DNA of 64,000 nucleotides from Sphingomonas naphthae (GCF_028607085.1 NZ_CP117411.1:1178001-1242000); one strand, 5' to 3'. Counted from the first letter of the stretch, positions 8,464 through 17,713 are shown. A program made the numbers and translations. Notes: a model not told the origin generated them from the letters alone.

Positions 8464-8982
8464 ATGTCTCTCAAGACTTTCGCAGAGGCGCTGCCCGATT
8501 ACGCCAAGGATCTGCGGCTGAACGTCAATTCGCTGGTGGGCGACCAAACGCTGGGCGACCAGCGCAAATACGGCCTGCTCGTCGCGACCGCGCACGGCAC
8601 CGGCTACAAGCCGCTGGTCGAGGCGGCCGAGGCCGAAGCCGAAGGCAAGCTCTCGCCGGAGGCGCTCAACGCCGCCCGCGCGTCCGCCGCGATCATGGCG
8701 ATGAACAACGTCTATTATCGCTTCGTCCACCTCGCCTCGAACAAGGAATATGGTCAGCTGCCGGCCAAGCTCAGGATGAACGTCCTCGGCGCGCCCGGCA
8801 TCGACAAGGCCGATTTCGAGCTGTTCAGCTTGGCCGTCTCCGCCCAGAACGGCTGCGGCATGTGCATCGACAGCCACGAGAAGGTGCTCCGCCAGCACAA
8901 TGTGCCGGTCGCGGTGATCCAGTCCGCCGCCCGCATCGGCGCGGTGATGACCGCCGTCGCCACGGTCCACGCGACGCTGTGA
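8464..8982 (+). CDS. ahpD: Alkyl hydroperoxidase AhpD
   Basis: A 172-residue protein of the AhpD/CMD family. The active site SAQNGCGMCIDSHEK gives Cys131, Cys134 and His138, with Glu119 upstream. These correspond, shifted by one, to E118, C130, C133 and H137 of M. tuberculosis AhpD. It acts as the electron donor to AhpC, usually through dihydrolipoamide, and can have weak peroxidase activity itself. AAGGAG lies just upstream of the ATG. Its place directly after ahpC and beside oxyR supports a dedicated peroxide-defence operon. Confidence 0.93.
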   Translation: MSLKTFAEALPDYAKDLRLNVNSLVGDQTLGDQRKYGLLVATAHGTGYKPLVEAAEAEAEGKLSPEALNAARASAAIMAMNNVYYRFVHLASNKEYGQLPAKLRMNVLGAPGIDKADFELFSLAVSAQNGCGMCIDSHEKVLRQHNVPVAVIQSAARIGAVMTAVATVHATL

Positions 8983-8989
8983 CAGCTTT

Positions 8990-9013
8990 CCCTCTCCCCC
9001 ACGGGGGAGAGGG
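8990..9013 (+). terminator. Hairpin after ahpD
   Basis: CCCTCTCCCCC / GGGGGAGAGGG perfect stem with a two-base loop, directly after the ahpD stop. No T-tract follows; similar stems are common intergenic repeats in this bacterial group. Confidence 0.5.
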
Positions 9014-9110
9014 AGGGTGAGGGCACGAAGCAGATCGCGCACCCCCCTTTTCATACCGACCGGTAGAGCCTACATGCGCCCGACCAAGAGACGGCGCTAG
9101 GGAGGCCGCG

Positions 9111-9815
9111 ATGTTCGACCGGTTGATCGATTATCTGGATTCGATCCGTGCGCGCGATCCGGCACCGCGCAGCCGTTGGGAAATCCTGCTCTATCCGGGC
9201 GTGTGGGCGCTGGGCTTCCACCGTATCGCCCACTGGCTGTTCGTCGCGGAATTCTATTTCCTCGCGCGGCTGGTGAACCATGTCTCGCGGATGCTCACCG
9301 CGATCGATATCCATCCGGGTGCGACGATCGGTCGCAACTTCTTCATCGACCATGGCTTCGTCGTGATCGGCGAGACGGCCGAGATCCATGACGACGTGAC
9401 CATCTACCAGCATGTCACCTTGGGCGGCACCAACCCGACCGACGGCGTCGGCGGCAAGCGCCACCCGACCCTGATGAACGGCGTGATCCTGGGCTCGGGC
9501 GCCAACGTCCTCGGCCCCATCATCGTCGGCGAGCGGGCGCGTGTCGGCGCCAATGCCGTCGTCACCAAGGACGTGCCGGTGGGCGCCACCATGACCGGCA
9601 TCCCCGCGCGCGCGACCCTGGTGGACGCGACCGATTATCAGAAGAGCTTCGTGCCCTATGGCACGCCGTGCCGCGACGCCTTCGATCCGCAGACCCAGCA
9701 GCTCGAACTGCTCCGCTGCGAAATGGAGCAGATGCGGACCCGCATCAACATGCTGATCGAGGAACGCGACGCGGCGCGCGCGGCGGTGGCGCGGCGGGAG
9801 CGTGACTGCGCCTGA
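9111..9815 (+). CDS. cysE: Serine O-acetyltransferase (EpsC/short CysE type)
   Basis: A 234-residue enzyme that makes O-acetyl-L-serine from serine and acetyl-CoA, the first committed step of cysteine synthesis. It has the short N-terminal helical region (EILLYPGVWALGFHRIAHWL), then left-handed beta-helix hexapeptide repeats from about residue 70 (IHPGATIGRNFFIDHG, GETAEIHDDVTIYQHVTLGG) with the catalytic-type His-Asp pair. The tail from about residue 195 is a charged, probably coiled-coil extension (LLRCEMEQMRTRINML). Its stop overlaps the start of the DUF2794 gene (TGATG), so the two are coupled. Confidence 0.9.
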   Translation: MFDRLIDYLDSIRARDPAPRSRWEILLYPGVWALGFHRIAHWLFVAEFYFLARLVNHVSRMLTAIDIHPGATIGRNFFIDHGFVVIGETAEIHDDVTIYQHVTLGGTNPTDGVGGKRHPTLMNGVILGSGANVLGPIIVGERARVGANAVVTKDVPVGATMTGIPARATLVDATDYQKSFVPYGTPCRDAFDPQTQQLELLRCEMEQMRTRINMLIEERDAARAAVARRERDCA

Positions 9816-10153
9816 TGGGCTTCGTCACCCCGTTTCCCACCGCCAAGCCCGCCCAGATCGGCTTCGACCGGGCCGAACTGTCCCGCATTCTCGACGTGTA
9901 CGGCCGGGGCGTCGCCGCCGGCCACTGGCGGGATTATGCGATCGATCTGGGGCGCGAGGCGGCCAGCTTCGCCTGCTTCCGCCGCGCCACCGAACGCCCC
10001 GAATATCGCATCGAGAAGCGCCCGGCGCTGCGCAATCGCCAAGGGGAGTGGGCGCTGATCGGCGAGCATGGCGCGGTGCTGAAGCGCGGGCAGGAATTGC
10101 GGCTGGTGCTGGCGCCGATGGAACGCAAGCTGGTGAAGCTGGTCGAGGAATAG
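9815..10153 (+). CDS. DUF2794 family protein
   Basis: A 112-residue soluble protein with FDRAELSRILDVYGRGVAAGHWRDYAI followed by a beta-rich half ending in LVLAPMERKLVKLVEE. This matches the alphaproteobacterial DUF2794 family of unknown function. Its ATG overlaps the stop of the serine acetyltransferase gene, and translational coupling to cysteine synthesis may be meaningful. No catalytic motif is visible. Confidence 0.82.
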   Translation: MGFVTPFPTAKPAQIGFDRAELSRILDVYGRGVAAGHWRDYAIDLGREAASFACFRRATERPEYRIEKRPALRNRQGEWALIGEHGAVLKRGQELRLVLAPMERKLVKLVEE

Positions 10154-10172
10154 GGCGCTCACCTGCGGAACT

Positions 10173-10257
10173 CCGTTCGTCCCGAGCGAAGTCGAGGGAC
10201 GTGCCCCAAACGGTGCGTCCAGTCTCACGTCCCTCGACTGCGCTCGGGACGAACGGG
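10173..10257. repeat. Sphingomonad intergenic palindrome, family 1, copy 2
   Basis: Left arm CCGTTCGTCCCGAGCGAAGT, right arm CTGCGCTCGGGACGAACGG, with inner GTCGAGGGACGTG / CACGTCCCTCGA pairing. It lies between two convergent genes and probably serves as a bidirectional transcript end. Confidence 0.85.
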
Positions 10258-10261
10258 TAGG

Positions 10262-11362
10262 TTAGGCCTTCACCACCACCGCCCGATCCAGCGCCGGCAA
10301 CCGCGCCTGCACCTTGTCCGGCAGCATCACCACCACCTTGCGCCGCAGCGGATGCCAGAAGGCCGAGAGCAGCAGCAGCGTCCCGCCGATCAGCAGCGCG
10401 GTGAAGGCCATGTTGAGGCTGATCGCGCCGAACTGCTTGAACAGCGACGACAGCGCGTAGAGCACATAGACCAGCGACGACACGAGCAGCGCGCGCCGAT
10501 CTACCGCCAGCGCCACCAGCCCGAACAGGACGTACAGCACGAGTACCATTACCCCTTTCAATGGGCTCACATCGCCGTCGAGGACACCCATCAATTGGAA
10601 AACCGGATGCGCGATCAGCGGCGCGGCGCCCAGATGCAGCCAGAAGGCCACGTCCGACCGGCGCGTGACGCGGTCGCGATCGGACATGTCCCACCACATG
10701 GCGAAGGCGAACACCGCGAGGCCGGCGGCGAGCGCCAGCCACAGCAGCGCATCCTTCGCGGCGGGGACGGCAAAGAGTAATAGCGCGAGCAGTGTCGCAA
10801 CGAGTGCGCCGGTGAGTGCTGCAATGGTGATCGGCACCCGAAAACGACGCCAGTGGATCCACGCCGCACCGGCCGTTGCCAGCGTCGCCACGGCGAGAAT
10901 CGCGAAAAGGCCGCGTTCGCCGGGAGCCCTGAATATCGTCATCAGGAGACCATAGAGCGCCCATCCGGTCGCGTAGACGAAGCCCCCGAGCAACACGATG
11001 CTGGGGAGCGCCATCCGCCGCCTGCGCGTGAAATATTCCGCCAGCATCCAACTCGTAGCCGCAACGCAGGTGCCGCTGAACAGAAACGCCACGCTCAGGC
11101 CTTCGATACGCTTGCTGTCGCCCTCTGCGAGTGGCCAGATGGAGGTGGAGAGCGTGAAACCGATCCAACCCACCGCCACCAGCATCAGGATCGCGGCGAT
11201 CGTGACGAAAATGTCATTAAAGCCCGTCAGCAGGCGAAAGCTCTCCTCGTCCACCGCCGGCGTCGCGCGGCCGCTGGCGACGCTGTCGCGAAGGGCCGCG
11301 GCGGCCTCGGGGGTGATCGCGCCGGAGGCGATGGCGGCTTCGATATCGCTTTCGCTGTACAT
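10262..11362 (-). CDS. Multi-pass membrane protein with soluble N-terminal segment, unknown function
   Basis: A 366-residue protein. A helical, soluble N-terminus (MYSESDIEAAIASGAITPEAAAAL, about residues 1-45) is followed by about ten hydrophobic segments, ending with a short cationic tail. The N-terminus plus multi-TM arrangement resembles DUF2157-type membrane proteins, but I am not certain of the family. No transport or catalytic motif is recognised. Its start is 40 bp from the end of the phosphoglycolate phosphatase gene on the same strand, so co-transcription is possible. Confidence 0.75.
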   Translation of the reverse strand: MYSESDIEAAIASGAITPEAAAALRDSVASGRATPAVDEESFRLLTGFNDIFVTIAAILMLVAVGWIGFTLSTSIWPLAEGDSKRIEGLSVAFLFSGTCVAATSWMLAEYFTRRRRMALPSIVLLGGFVYATGWALYGLLMTIFRAPGERGLFAILAVATLATAGAAWIHWRRFRVPITIAALTGALVATLLALLLFAVPAAKDALLWLALAAGLAVFAFAMWWDMSDRDRVTRRSDVAFWLHLGAAPLIAHPVFQLMGVLDGDVSPLKGVMVLVLYVLFGLVALAVDRRALLVSSLVYVLYALSSLFKQFGAISLNMAFTALLIGGTLLLLSAFWHPLRRKVVVMLPDKVQARLPALDRAVVVKA

Positions 11363-11402
11363 GGTCGGCTCCTGTCAGGCGGCCATCTGTACGCCTGCTG
11401 CT

Positions 11403-12086
11403 CTATTCGGGCAATACACTGGCTCCGAGCGCGCGGAGCGCCGGGACCAGCTCGTCGAAATGGTCGATCAGCCGGTCCGCGCCCAATTGCTCGGGCGGCC
11501 GATCGGAGAAGCCGAAGCTCACCGCCACGCACGGGATGCGGGCGTTGCGCGCGGTATCGGTATCCGTGATCGAATCGCCCACGTAGGCCGCGCGCCCGCC
11601 CCCGGCCCGCGCGATCGCCTCGAACAGCGGCGCCGGATCGGGCTTGCGGACGGGCAATGTGTCGCCGCCGACGAGGCTCGCGAAGCGGCCGTCCCAGCCG
11701 AGCGCGGTCACCAGTTCCCGCGCCAGCCCCTCCAGCTTGTTGGTGCAGATCGCGAGTTTCACGCCCATCGCGGTCAGCTCGTCGAGCGCCGCCTCCAGCC
11801 CCTCGAACGCGCGCGTCCCGTCGGCGATGTGGCTGGTGTAGTAATCTAGGAAGATCGGGAAGCCCTGGTCGATCAGGGCTTCGCTGCTCTCGCCCGTCGC
11901 CGCCAGCCCCCTGGCCAGCAGCGCGCGCACGCCATGGCCCACCATATGCCGCACGCTCTCCGGGTCGATCGCCGGGCGGCCGAGCGCGCCGAGCGCATGG
12001 TTCAGCGCGGAGGTCAGGTCGGGGGCGGTGTCGGCGAGGGTGCCGTCGAGATCGAAGGCGACCACGTCGAAGGGGAAATCCGTCAT
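11403..12086 (-). CDS. gph: Phosphoglycolate phosphatase (HAD superfamily)
   Basis: A 227-residue HAD phosphatase. Motif I is AFDLDGTLADT with nucleophile Asp11, the motif II region is LAICTNK, the motif III lysine lies in VRKPDP, and motif IV is AYVGDSITD. This is the pattern of Gph, which removes 2-phosphoglycolate. The ATG at 12086 (MTDFPFDVV) is used; the open frame upstream is a shadow of glmU. It is divergent from glmU with only about 67 bp between starts. Confidence 0.88.
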   Translation of the reverse strand: MTDFPFDVVAFDLDGTLADTAPDLTSALNHALGALGRPAIDPESVRHMVGHGVRALLARGLAATGESSEALIDQGFPIFLDYYTSHIADGTRAFEGLEAALDELTAMGVKLAICTNKLEGLARELVTALGWDGRFASLVGGDTLPVRKPDPAPLFEAIARAGGGRAAYVGDSITDTDTARNARIPCVAVSFGFSDRPPEQLGADRLIDHFDELVPALRALGASVLPE

Positions 12087-12153
12087 GGATCGGTGTGTGG
12101 CCGGGCCGGGCCGATCTGGCAATGGCGCGGGTGAAGTGGCAAAGGCGCACCCC

Positions 12154-13515
12154 ATGACACGGACCCGCTCTCCCTTCGCCGCCGTGATCCTTGCCGCGGG
12201 CAAGGGCACCCGCATGAAATCCGATCTGCACAAGGTGCTGCACCCGATCGCGGGCCGGCCGATGCTCGCGCATCTGATGGCGACCGTCGCCACGCTGAAC
12301 GCCGCCGCGACGGTGGTTGTGGTGGGGTCCGGCCGGGAGCAGGTGGAGCCGCTGGTGACGAAGGCCGGCGGGCGGGTCGCGGTGCAGGCGCACCAGATGG
12401 GCACCGGCCATGCCGTGCAGCAGGCCGAGGCCGCGCTGGAGGGTTTCACGGGTGATGTGATCGTCCTTTACGGCGACGTGCCTTTGGTCACCGCCGAGAC
12501 GATCGCGAAGCTGCTCGATCGGCTGCACGGGGCCGACGAACCGGCGGTGGCGGTACTCGGCTTCCGCCCCGACGAGCCCGGCGCCTATGGCCGCATCCTG
12601 GCCGATGGCGACGTGATCCGCCGCATGGTGGAATATAAGGACGCCTCGACCAGCGAGCGCTCCGTTACGCTCTGTAACTCCGGCCTGCTCGCGGTGCGCG
12701 CGGCCGATCTGTGGGCGCTGCTCGCCCGCGTCGGCAACGACAATGCGGCGGGCGAATATTACCTGCCCGATATCGTCATGCTCGCCGCCGCCGATGGCCG
12801 GGCGTCGGTGGTGATCGAGGCCGAGGCGTGGGAGGTGGCGGGCGTCAACAGCCGCGCCGAGCTGGCCGGGGTCGAGCAGGTCTGGCAGCAGCGCCGCCGC
12901 GCCCGCTCCATGGCGGAGGGCGCCACCCTGACCGCGCCCGAGACGGTGTGGTTCGCCCACGACACGATCGTCGGCCGCGACGTCACGATCGAGCCCCATG
13001 TGGTGTTCGGCCCCGGCGTCCGCATCGCCGACGGCGTCACCCTGCGCGCCTTCAGCCATATCGAGGGCGCGTCGGTCGAGCGCGGCGCCATCGTCGGCCC
13101 CTACGCCCGCCTGCGCCCCGGCGCCGAAGTGGGCGAGGGGGCGCATGTCGGCAATTTCGTCGAGCTGAAGGCGACCCGGCTGGGCAAGGGCGCCAAGGCC
13201 AACCACCTCACCTATCTGGGCGATGCCGATGTCGGGCCGGGCGCCAACATCGGCGCGGGCACGATCACCTGCAATTACGACGGCTATGGCAAATATCGCA
13301 CCCTGATCGGCGCGGGCGCCTTCATCGGATCGAACAGCGCGCTGGTGGCGCCCGTCGCGATCGGCGACCGCGCGATCGTGGCGGCGGGCTCCGTCATCAC
13401 CCGCGACGTGGACGACGATGCCTTGGCCATCGCGCGCGGGCGGCAGGAGGCGAAGCGGGGCTGGGCGGTCGATTTCCGCGCGGTGGCGGCGGAGAAGAAG
13501 CGGTCTGGCGGCTGA
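12154..13515 (+). CDS. glmU: Bifunctional UDP-N-acetylglucosamine pyrophosphorylase / glucosamine-1-phosphate N-acetyltransferase
   Basis: A 453-residue enzyme performing the last two steps to UDP-GlcNAc for peptidoglycan and lipopolysaccharide. The N-terminal nucleotidyltransferase domain begins VILAAGKGTRM (about residues 11-21) and contains YGDVPLV and NSGLLA. From about residue 240 there is a left-handed beta-helix acetyltransferase domain with VGNFVELKATRLGKGAKANHLTYLGD and NYDGYGKYRT. The ATG at 12154 gives the standard length; the frame is open upstream but overlaps gph. glmS, the first step of the pathway, lies about 1.1 kb downstream. Confidence 0.96.
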   Translation: MTRTRSPFAAVILAAGKGTRMKSDLHKVLHPIAGRPMLAHLMATVATLNAAATVVVVGSGREQVEPLVTKAGGRVAVQAHQMGTGHAVQQAEAALEGFTGDVIVLYGDVPLVTAETIAKLLDRLHGADEPAVAVLGFRPDEPGAYGRILADGDVIRRMVEYKDASTSERSVTLCNSGLLAVRAADLWALLARVGNDNAAGEYYLPDIVMLAAADGRASVVIEAEAWEVAGVNSRAELAGVEQVWQQRRRARSMAEGATLTAPETVWFAHDTIVGRDVTIEPHVVFGPGVRIADGVTLRAFSHIEGASVERGAIVGPYARLRPGAEVGEGAHVGNFVELKATRLGKGAKANHLTYLGDADVGPGANIGAGTITCNYDGYGKYRTLIGAGAFIGSNSALVAPVAIGDRAIVAAGSVITRDVDDDALAIARGRQEAKRGWAVDFRAVAAEKKRSGG

Positions 13516-13540
13516 TATCGCGGAATGATATCGTCCGGGG

Positions 13541-13777
13541 ATGAGGACGCTGGTCGATATTCCTGAAGCGCAGATCCGCCGGCTGGACGTTCGCGCCAAG
13601 AGCGCGGGCCGCTCGCGCGCCGCGCTCATCCGCGAGGCGATCGACCGGATGCTCGGCCCCGAGGAGGTGCTGAACGTGGATCAGGTGTTCGGCCTGTGGG
13701 GCGACCAAGCCATGGACGGCGTGGAATATCAACGCCGCATCCGCGCCGAATGGGATCGGGAATGGGACCCGGACTGA
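13541..13777 (+). CDS. Ribbon-helix-helix (CopG-like) antitoxin
   Basis: A 78-residue protein with the N-terminal RHH pattern MRTLVDIPEAQIRRLDVRA and a following SRAALIREAIDRML helix, as in VapB-type antitoxins. The acidic/aromatic C-terminus (VEYQRRIRAEWDREW) would wrap the toxin. Its TGA overlaps the ATG of the PIN-domain gene, the usual order and coupling of a type II toxin-antitoxin operon. It is expected to bind its own promoter just after glmU. Confidence 0.85.
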   Translation: MRTLVDIPEAQIRRLDVRAKSAGRSRAALIREAIDRMLGPEEVLNVDQVFGLWGDQAMDGVEYQRRIRAEWDREWDPD

Positions 13778-14139
13778 TGTCCCCCCTGTTCGACTCGAAC
13801 ATCCTGATCGACGCCCTCAATCGTTACGAACCCGCCCGCGCCGTGCTGGCCGAGGCCGCCGCGATCACGATCAGCCGCATCAGCTGGATCGAGGTGCTGG
13901 CCGGCGCCGGGCAGGACGTGCGGCTCGCGACCGAAGCCTTCCTGCGCGGCTGTCAGGTGATCGAGATCGACCCCACGATCGCCGCCCGCGCCGCGACGAT
14001 CCGCAGGGAAACACGCCTCAAGCTGCCCGATGCGATCATCTGGGCGACGGCGCTGGTGACGGAGCGGATGCTGGTCACGCGCAACACCAAGGATTTCCCG
14101 ACCCGGTGGCCGGGCGTGCATTGCCCGTATGTGATGTGA
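13777..14139 (+). CDS. PIN-domain ribonuclease toxin (VapC-like)
   Basis: A 120-residue PIN nuclease. All four acidic metal-binding positions are present: Asp6 in LFDSNILIDAL, Glu39 in SWIEVLAG, Asp85 in KLPDAIIWATAL and Asp106 in NTKDFP. VapC toxins cleave tRNA or rRNA; the target here is not readable. The ATG at 13777 overlaps the antitoxin stop. Because all active-site residues are intact, the toxin is probably functional. Confidence 0.87.
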   Translation: MSPLFDSNILIDALNRYEPARAVLAEAAAITISRISWIEVLAGAGQDVRLATEAFLRGCQVIEIDPTIAARAATIRRETRLKLPDAIIWATALVTERMLVTRNTKDFPTRWPGVHCPYVM

Positions 14140-14628
14140 GCCGACGTTGACCATCGCATGGCAGGCTAGGGGAGCTATCGCCGCATTTGCGGACATTCGC
14201 GTTGTAGCTACTACTAGTGAATGGCTTACAAGAATCGCAGCGCGCACGTTTGGGGATGTGTGGCTACGATATCATTTGCTGCGCTTCTGATGACCGCAGC
14301 TTTTGGATGGTTATTCTGGGTCTTTAGAGACTGGTGAGGATACCGGTTCGTAAGCCCCAACGGGACGACCGCTCACCACCACAGCGAGACATCACGGCCG
14401 AGCCTCAAAAATCGCTGTCCTACAGGCGCCCACCTGTGCCAGCAGCATCGTCTCGCGCCATCGATGTGGAGCGGGTGGGCCGGGCGAACAGAACCGACCG
14501 ATAGGCTGTGAACTTCGTGAACTTCCGCGTCCCGCCGCCTTCATTCAGCCGGCGATAAGCTGACGGGGCTAGGAGGCGATCCGGGGCGGGCGTAAGGGCT
14601 TCGGCGGCGCAAGGCAGGGACGACGGAT
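14140..14628. other. Lower-GC gap between the toxin-antitoxin pair and glmS
   Basis: About 490 bp with visibly less GC bias than the surroundings. Apart from a possible 38-codon ORF at 14221 I see no gene, RNA or long palindrome. The glmS promoter and leader must lie in its right part; no ribosome switch or ribozyme-like motif was recognised. Confidence 0.5.
14221..14337 (+). CDS. Possible 38-residue single-TM micropeptide
   Basis: ATG-to-TGA frame encoding MAYKNRSAHVWG followed by a hydrophobic, Trp/Phe-rich segment (about residues 13-35) and a short FRDW tail. The pattern of a basic N-terminus and one membrane helix resembles many small alphaproteobacterial membrane peptides. No strong Shine-Dalgarno is visible, and codon use is less GC-biased than nearby genes. 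It may be chance. Confidence 0.3.
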   Translation: MAYKNRSAHVWGCVATISFAALLMTAAFGWLFWVFRDW

Positions 14629-16452
14629 ATGTGCGGCATCATCGGTATTCTGGGGCAGAGCGACGTCGCGGGACGGCTGCTCGAAGGGCTGCGGCGGCTC
14701 GAATATCGCGGCTATGATTCGGCCGGCATCGCCACCGATCACGATGGCCTGATCGATCGCCGCCGCGCCGCCGGCAAGCTCGACAATCTGGCCAAGGTGC
14801 TGGCCGATCAGCCATTGCCCGGCACCACCGGCATCGCCCACACCCGCTGGGCGACGCATGGCGCGCCGACCGAGGACAATGCCCACCCGCACGCGACCGA
14901 TCATGTCGCCTTGGTCCACAACGGCATCATCGAGAATTTCAAGCCGCTGCGCGAGGAGCTTCAGGCGCGCGGCCGCGTGTTCAACTCGCAGACCGATACC
15001 GAGGTGGTCGCCCATCTCGTTTCCGAACAGGTCGAGCAGGGCGCCGATCCCGTCGCGGCGGTGCGCGGCGTGCTGAAGCGGCTCCACGGCGCCTTCGCGC
15101 TCGCCATCCTGTTCCGCGAATTTCCCGACATGCTGATCGGCGCGCGGCTCGGCTCGCCGCTGGTCGTGGGTTATGGCGACGGCGAGACGTATCTGGGCTC
15201 GGACGCGCTGGCGCTGGCGCCGCTCACCCAGCGCATCTGCTATCTGGAGGAAGGCGACTGGGTCGTCATCACCCGCGAGAGCACGACGATCTACGATCGC
15301 GACGACCAGCCGGTCGAGCGGCCGATCGTCATCTCGGGCGCGATCGATCTGGCGATCTCCAAGGGCAACCACCGCCACTTCATGCTCAAGGAGATTTACG
15401 AGCAGCCGGTGGTCGTGGCGCAGACGCTGCGCGCCTACCTCCGCCGCCTCGATGGCGAGGTCGCGCTGCCGACCGAGAATTTCGATCTGGCGGCCGTCAA
15501 GCGCGTCACCATCGTCGCCTGCGGCACGAGCTATTATGCCGGGCTGGTGGCGAAATACTGGTTCGAGCAATTCGCCCGCGTGCCGGTCGACATCGATTTC
15601 GCCAGCGAGTTCCGCTATCGCGAGCCGGTGCTGGAGCCGGGCGGCCTGGCCCTCTTCATCAGCCAGTCGGGCGAGACAGCCGACACGCTGGCGGCGCTGC
15701 GCCACGCGCGGCTGGGCGGGCAGACGATCGCGGTGGTCGTCAACGTGCCGACCAGCACGATGGCGCGCGAGGCGGACCTTCTGCTGTCCACTCATGCCGG
15801 GCCGGAGATCGGCGTCGCCTCCACCAAGGCCTTTACCTGCCAGCTCGCCGTGCTGGCCGCCTTCGCCGCCAACCTCGCCCGCGCCAAGGGCCGGCTGACG
15901 CGCGACGAGGAGCGCCGCATCGTCCGCCACCTCTCCGAAGCCCCCGCCGCGCTGGCCGCCGCGCTCGCCTATGACGAGGCGATCGAGGCGATGGCGCCGC
16001 TCGTCGCGGTGGCGCGCGATGTGCTGTATCTGGGGCGCGGGGTGGATTATCCGCTGGCGCTGGAAGGCGCGCTCAAGCTCAAGGAAATCAGCTACATCCA
16101 TGCCGAGGCTTATGCGGCGGGCGAGATGAAGCACGGCCCCATCGCGCTGATCGACGATAGCGTGCCCGTGATCGTCATCGCCCCCTCCGGCCCGCTGTTC
16201 GACAAGACCGTGTCGAACATGCAGGAGGTGCAGGCGCGCGGCGGCCGGGTGATCCTGATTTCGGATTATGACGGGATCCAGGCGGCGGGCGACGATTGCC
16301 TCGCCACCATCACCATGCCCAAGGTCCACCCGCTGATCGCGCCTCTGGTCTATGCGGTGCCGGTGCAGCTGCTCGCCTACCATGTCGCCGTCGCCAAGGG
16401 CACCGACGTCGATCAGCCCCGCAACCTGGCCAAGAGCGTCACCGTCGAGTGA
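14629..16452 (+). CDS. glmS: Glutamine--fructose-6-phosphate aminotransferase (isomerizing)
   Basis: A 607-residue enzyme that makes glucosamine-6-phosphate, the entry point to UDP-GlcNAc. The N-terminal class II glutaminase domain starts MCGIIGILG with nucleophile Cys2 and contains [11 protein letters not shown]. Two SIS sugar-isomerase domains follow ([17 protein letters not shown], and in the second half [21 protein letters not shown]), and the C-terminus ends near the conserved [13 protein letters not shown]. The stop overlaps the trmD start (GTGA), so glmS, trmD and rplS are probably one transcript. Confidence 0.97.
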   Translation: MCGIIGILGQSDVAGRLLEGLRRLEYRGYDSAGIATDHDGLIDRRRAAGKLDNLAKVLADQPLPGTTGIAHTRWATHGAPTEDNAHPHATDHVALVHNGIIENFKPLREELQARGRVFNSQTDTEVVAHLVSEQVEQGADPVAAVRGVLKRLHGAFALAILFREFPDMLIGARLGSPLVVGYGDGETYLGSDALALAPLTQRICYLEEGDWVVITRESTTIYDRDDQPVERPIVISGAIDLAISKGNHRHFMLKEIYEQPVVVAQTLRAYLRRLDGEVALPTENFDLAAVKRVTIVACGTSYYAGLVAKYWFEQFARVPVDIDFASEFRYREPVLEPGGLALFISQSGETADTLAALRHARLGGQTIAVVVNVPTSTMAREADLLLSTHAGPEIGVASTKAFTCQLAVLAAFAANLARAKGRLTRDEERRIVRHLSEAPAALAAALAYDEAIEAMAPLVAVARDVLYLGRGVDYPLALEGALKLKEISYIHAEAYAAGEMKHGPIALIDDSVPVIVIAPSGPLFDKTVSNMQEVQARGGRVILISDYDGIQAAGDDCLATITMPKVHPLIAPLVYAVPVQLLAYHVAVAKGTDVDQPRNLAKSVTVE

Positions 16453-17177
16453 GTTTCGCCGCCACCGTCCTGACGCTCTACCCGGAGATGTTCCCCGGCC
16501 CGCTCGGCACGTCGCTGGCGGGGCGGGCGATGGCGCAGGGGATCTGGTCGCTCGATGCGGTGCAGATGCGCGACTTCGCGACCGACAGGCATCGCTCGGT
16601 GGACGACACGCCGGCCGGGGGCGGGGCGGGGATGGTGTTGCGCGCGGACGTGATCGCGCGCGCGGTGGATGCCGTCGCCCGGCCCGGCGTGCCGATGCTG
16701 GCGATGAGCCCGCGCGGGAGCCCGCTGACGCAGGAGCGGGTTCGCGCCATCGCGGCGGGGCCGGGGGTGGTGATCCTGTGCGGCCGATTCGAGGGGTTCG
16801 ACGAGCGCCTGTTCGAGGCGCGCGACATCGAGCCCGTCTCGATCGGCGACTATATCCTGTCGGGCGGGGAGATGGGCGCGCTGGTGCTGCTGGACGCTTG
16901 CGTTCGGCTGCTTCCCGGCGTAATGGGCGCCGCTTCCAGCGGAGTCGAGGAAAGCTTCGAAAGCGGCCTCCTTGAATATCCGCATTATACCCGACCTGTT
17001 GAATGGGAAGGGCGCACGATCCCCGAAGTGCTGCGATCGGGGGATCATGCGGCGATCTCGGCATGGCGCAAGGCCAGGGCCGAGGACGATACACGGCTAA
17101 GGAGGCCGGACCTTTGGGAGCGCCACGTCGGGGCTCGGGTCAAGTCTCCCTCTGGCGCGCGGCAAGACAGGGACTGA
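16449..17177 (+). CDS. trmD: tRNA (guanine-N1-)-methyltransferase
   Basis: A 242-residue SPOUT methyltransferase that makes m1G37 in tRNAs reading CNN codons. Visible features are the N-terminal [15 protein letters not shown], the trefoil-knot SAM site ([12 protein letters not shown], then [19 protein letters not shown]) and the C-terminal [22 protein letters not shown]. The GTG start at 16449 overlaps the glmS stop. It is 5 bp before rplS, the conserved neighbour, but the usual rpsP and rimM genes are absent upstream and glmS takes their place. Confidence 0.95.
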   Translation: MSFAATVLTLYPEMFPGPLGTSLAGRAMAQGIWSLDAVQMRDFATDRHRSVDDTPAGGGAGMVLRADVIARAVDAVARPGVPMLAMSPRGSPLTQERVRAIAAGPGVVILCGRFEGFDERLFEARDIEPVSIGDYILSGGEMGALVLLDACVRLLPGVMGAASSGVEESFESGLLEYPHYTRPVEWEGRTIPEVLRSGDHAAISAWRKARAEDDTRLRRPDLWERHVGARVKSPSGARQDRD

Positions 17178-17182
17178 GCAAT

Positions 17183-17563
17183 ATGAACCTCATCCAGACG
17201 CTCGAGGCCGAGGCCATCGCAGCATTCAAGTCGGCGAAGCAGATTCCCGATTTCCGCCCCGGCGACACGCTGAAGGTCGGCGTGAAGGTGGTCGAAGGCG
17301 AGCGCACCCGCGTTCAGAATTACGAGGGCGTGTGCATCGCGCGCTCGAACAAGGGCATGGGCTCCTCGTTCACCGTCCGCAAGATCTCGTTCGGCGAGGG
17401 TGTCGAGCGCGTCTTCCCGCTCTATTCGCCCAACGTCGATTCGATCGAGGTCGTGCGTCGCGGCGTCGTCCGTCGCGCCAAGCTCTATTATCTGCGCGGC
17501 CGCACCGGCAAGTCGGCCCGCATCGCCGAGCGCCGCGACCCGCGCGCGACCACCAGCGCGTAA
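17183..17563 (+). CDS. rplS: 50S ribosomal protein L19
   Basis: A 126-residue ribosomal protein at the 30S-50S interface. Family features are [51 protein letters not shown], and [28 protein letters not shown]. It starts 5 bp after trmD and is followed by a clear intrinsic terminator. Confidence 0.97.
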   Translation: MNLIQTLEAEAIAAFKSAKQIPDFRPGDTLKVGVKVVEGERTRVQNYEGVCIARSNKGMGSSFTVRKISFGEGVERVFPLYSPNVDSIEVVRRGVVRRAKLYYLRGRTGKSARIAERRDPRATTSA

Positions 17564-17591
17564 CAGCGCCGGCCGGTTCGGCTGTGAAAGG

Positions 17592-17621
17592 CCCCGTCTC
17601 CCGATGAGGGAGGCGGGGTTT
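17592..17621 (+). terminator. Intrinsic terminator after rplS
   Basis: CCCCGTCTCCC paired with GGGAGGCGGGG (one G-T pair), loop GATGA, followed by TTTTT. It ends the glmS-trmD-rplS transcript. Confidence 0.85.
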
Positions 17622-17713
17622 TTCCGTTTGGAGCGCGAGCGGATCATTCTCGCGACGAAGCGGGATTGCCGCGTTCCAATCGCAGTCACGAAGGACAAGC
17701 GTGATCGCCCGTC

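Noticed and set aside
12028-12153. Upstream extension of glmU
   Set aside because: It overlaps gph and adds a basic non-conserved segment; the ATG at 12154 gives the standard 453-residue GlmU.
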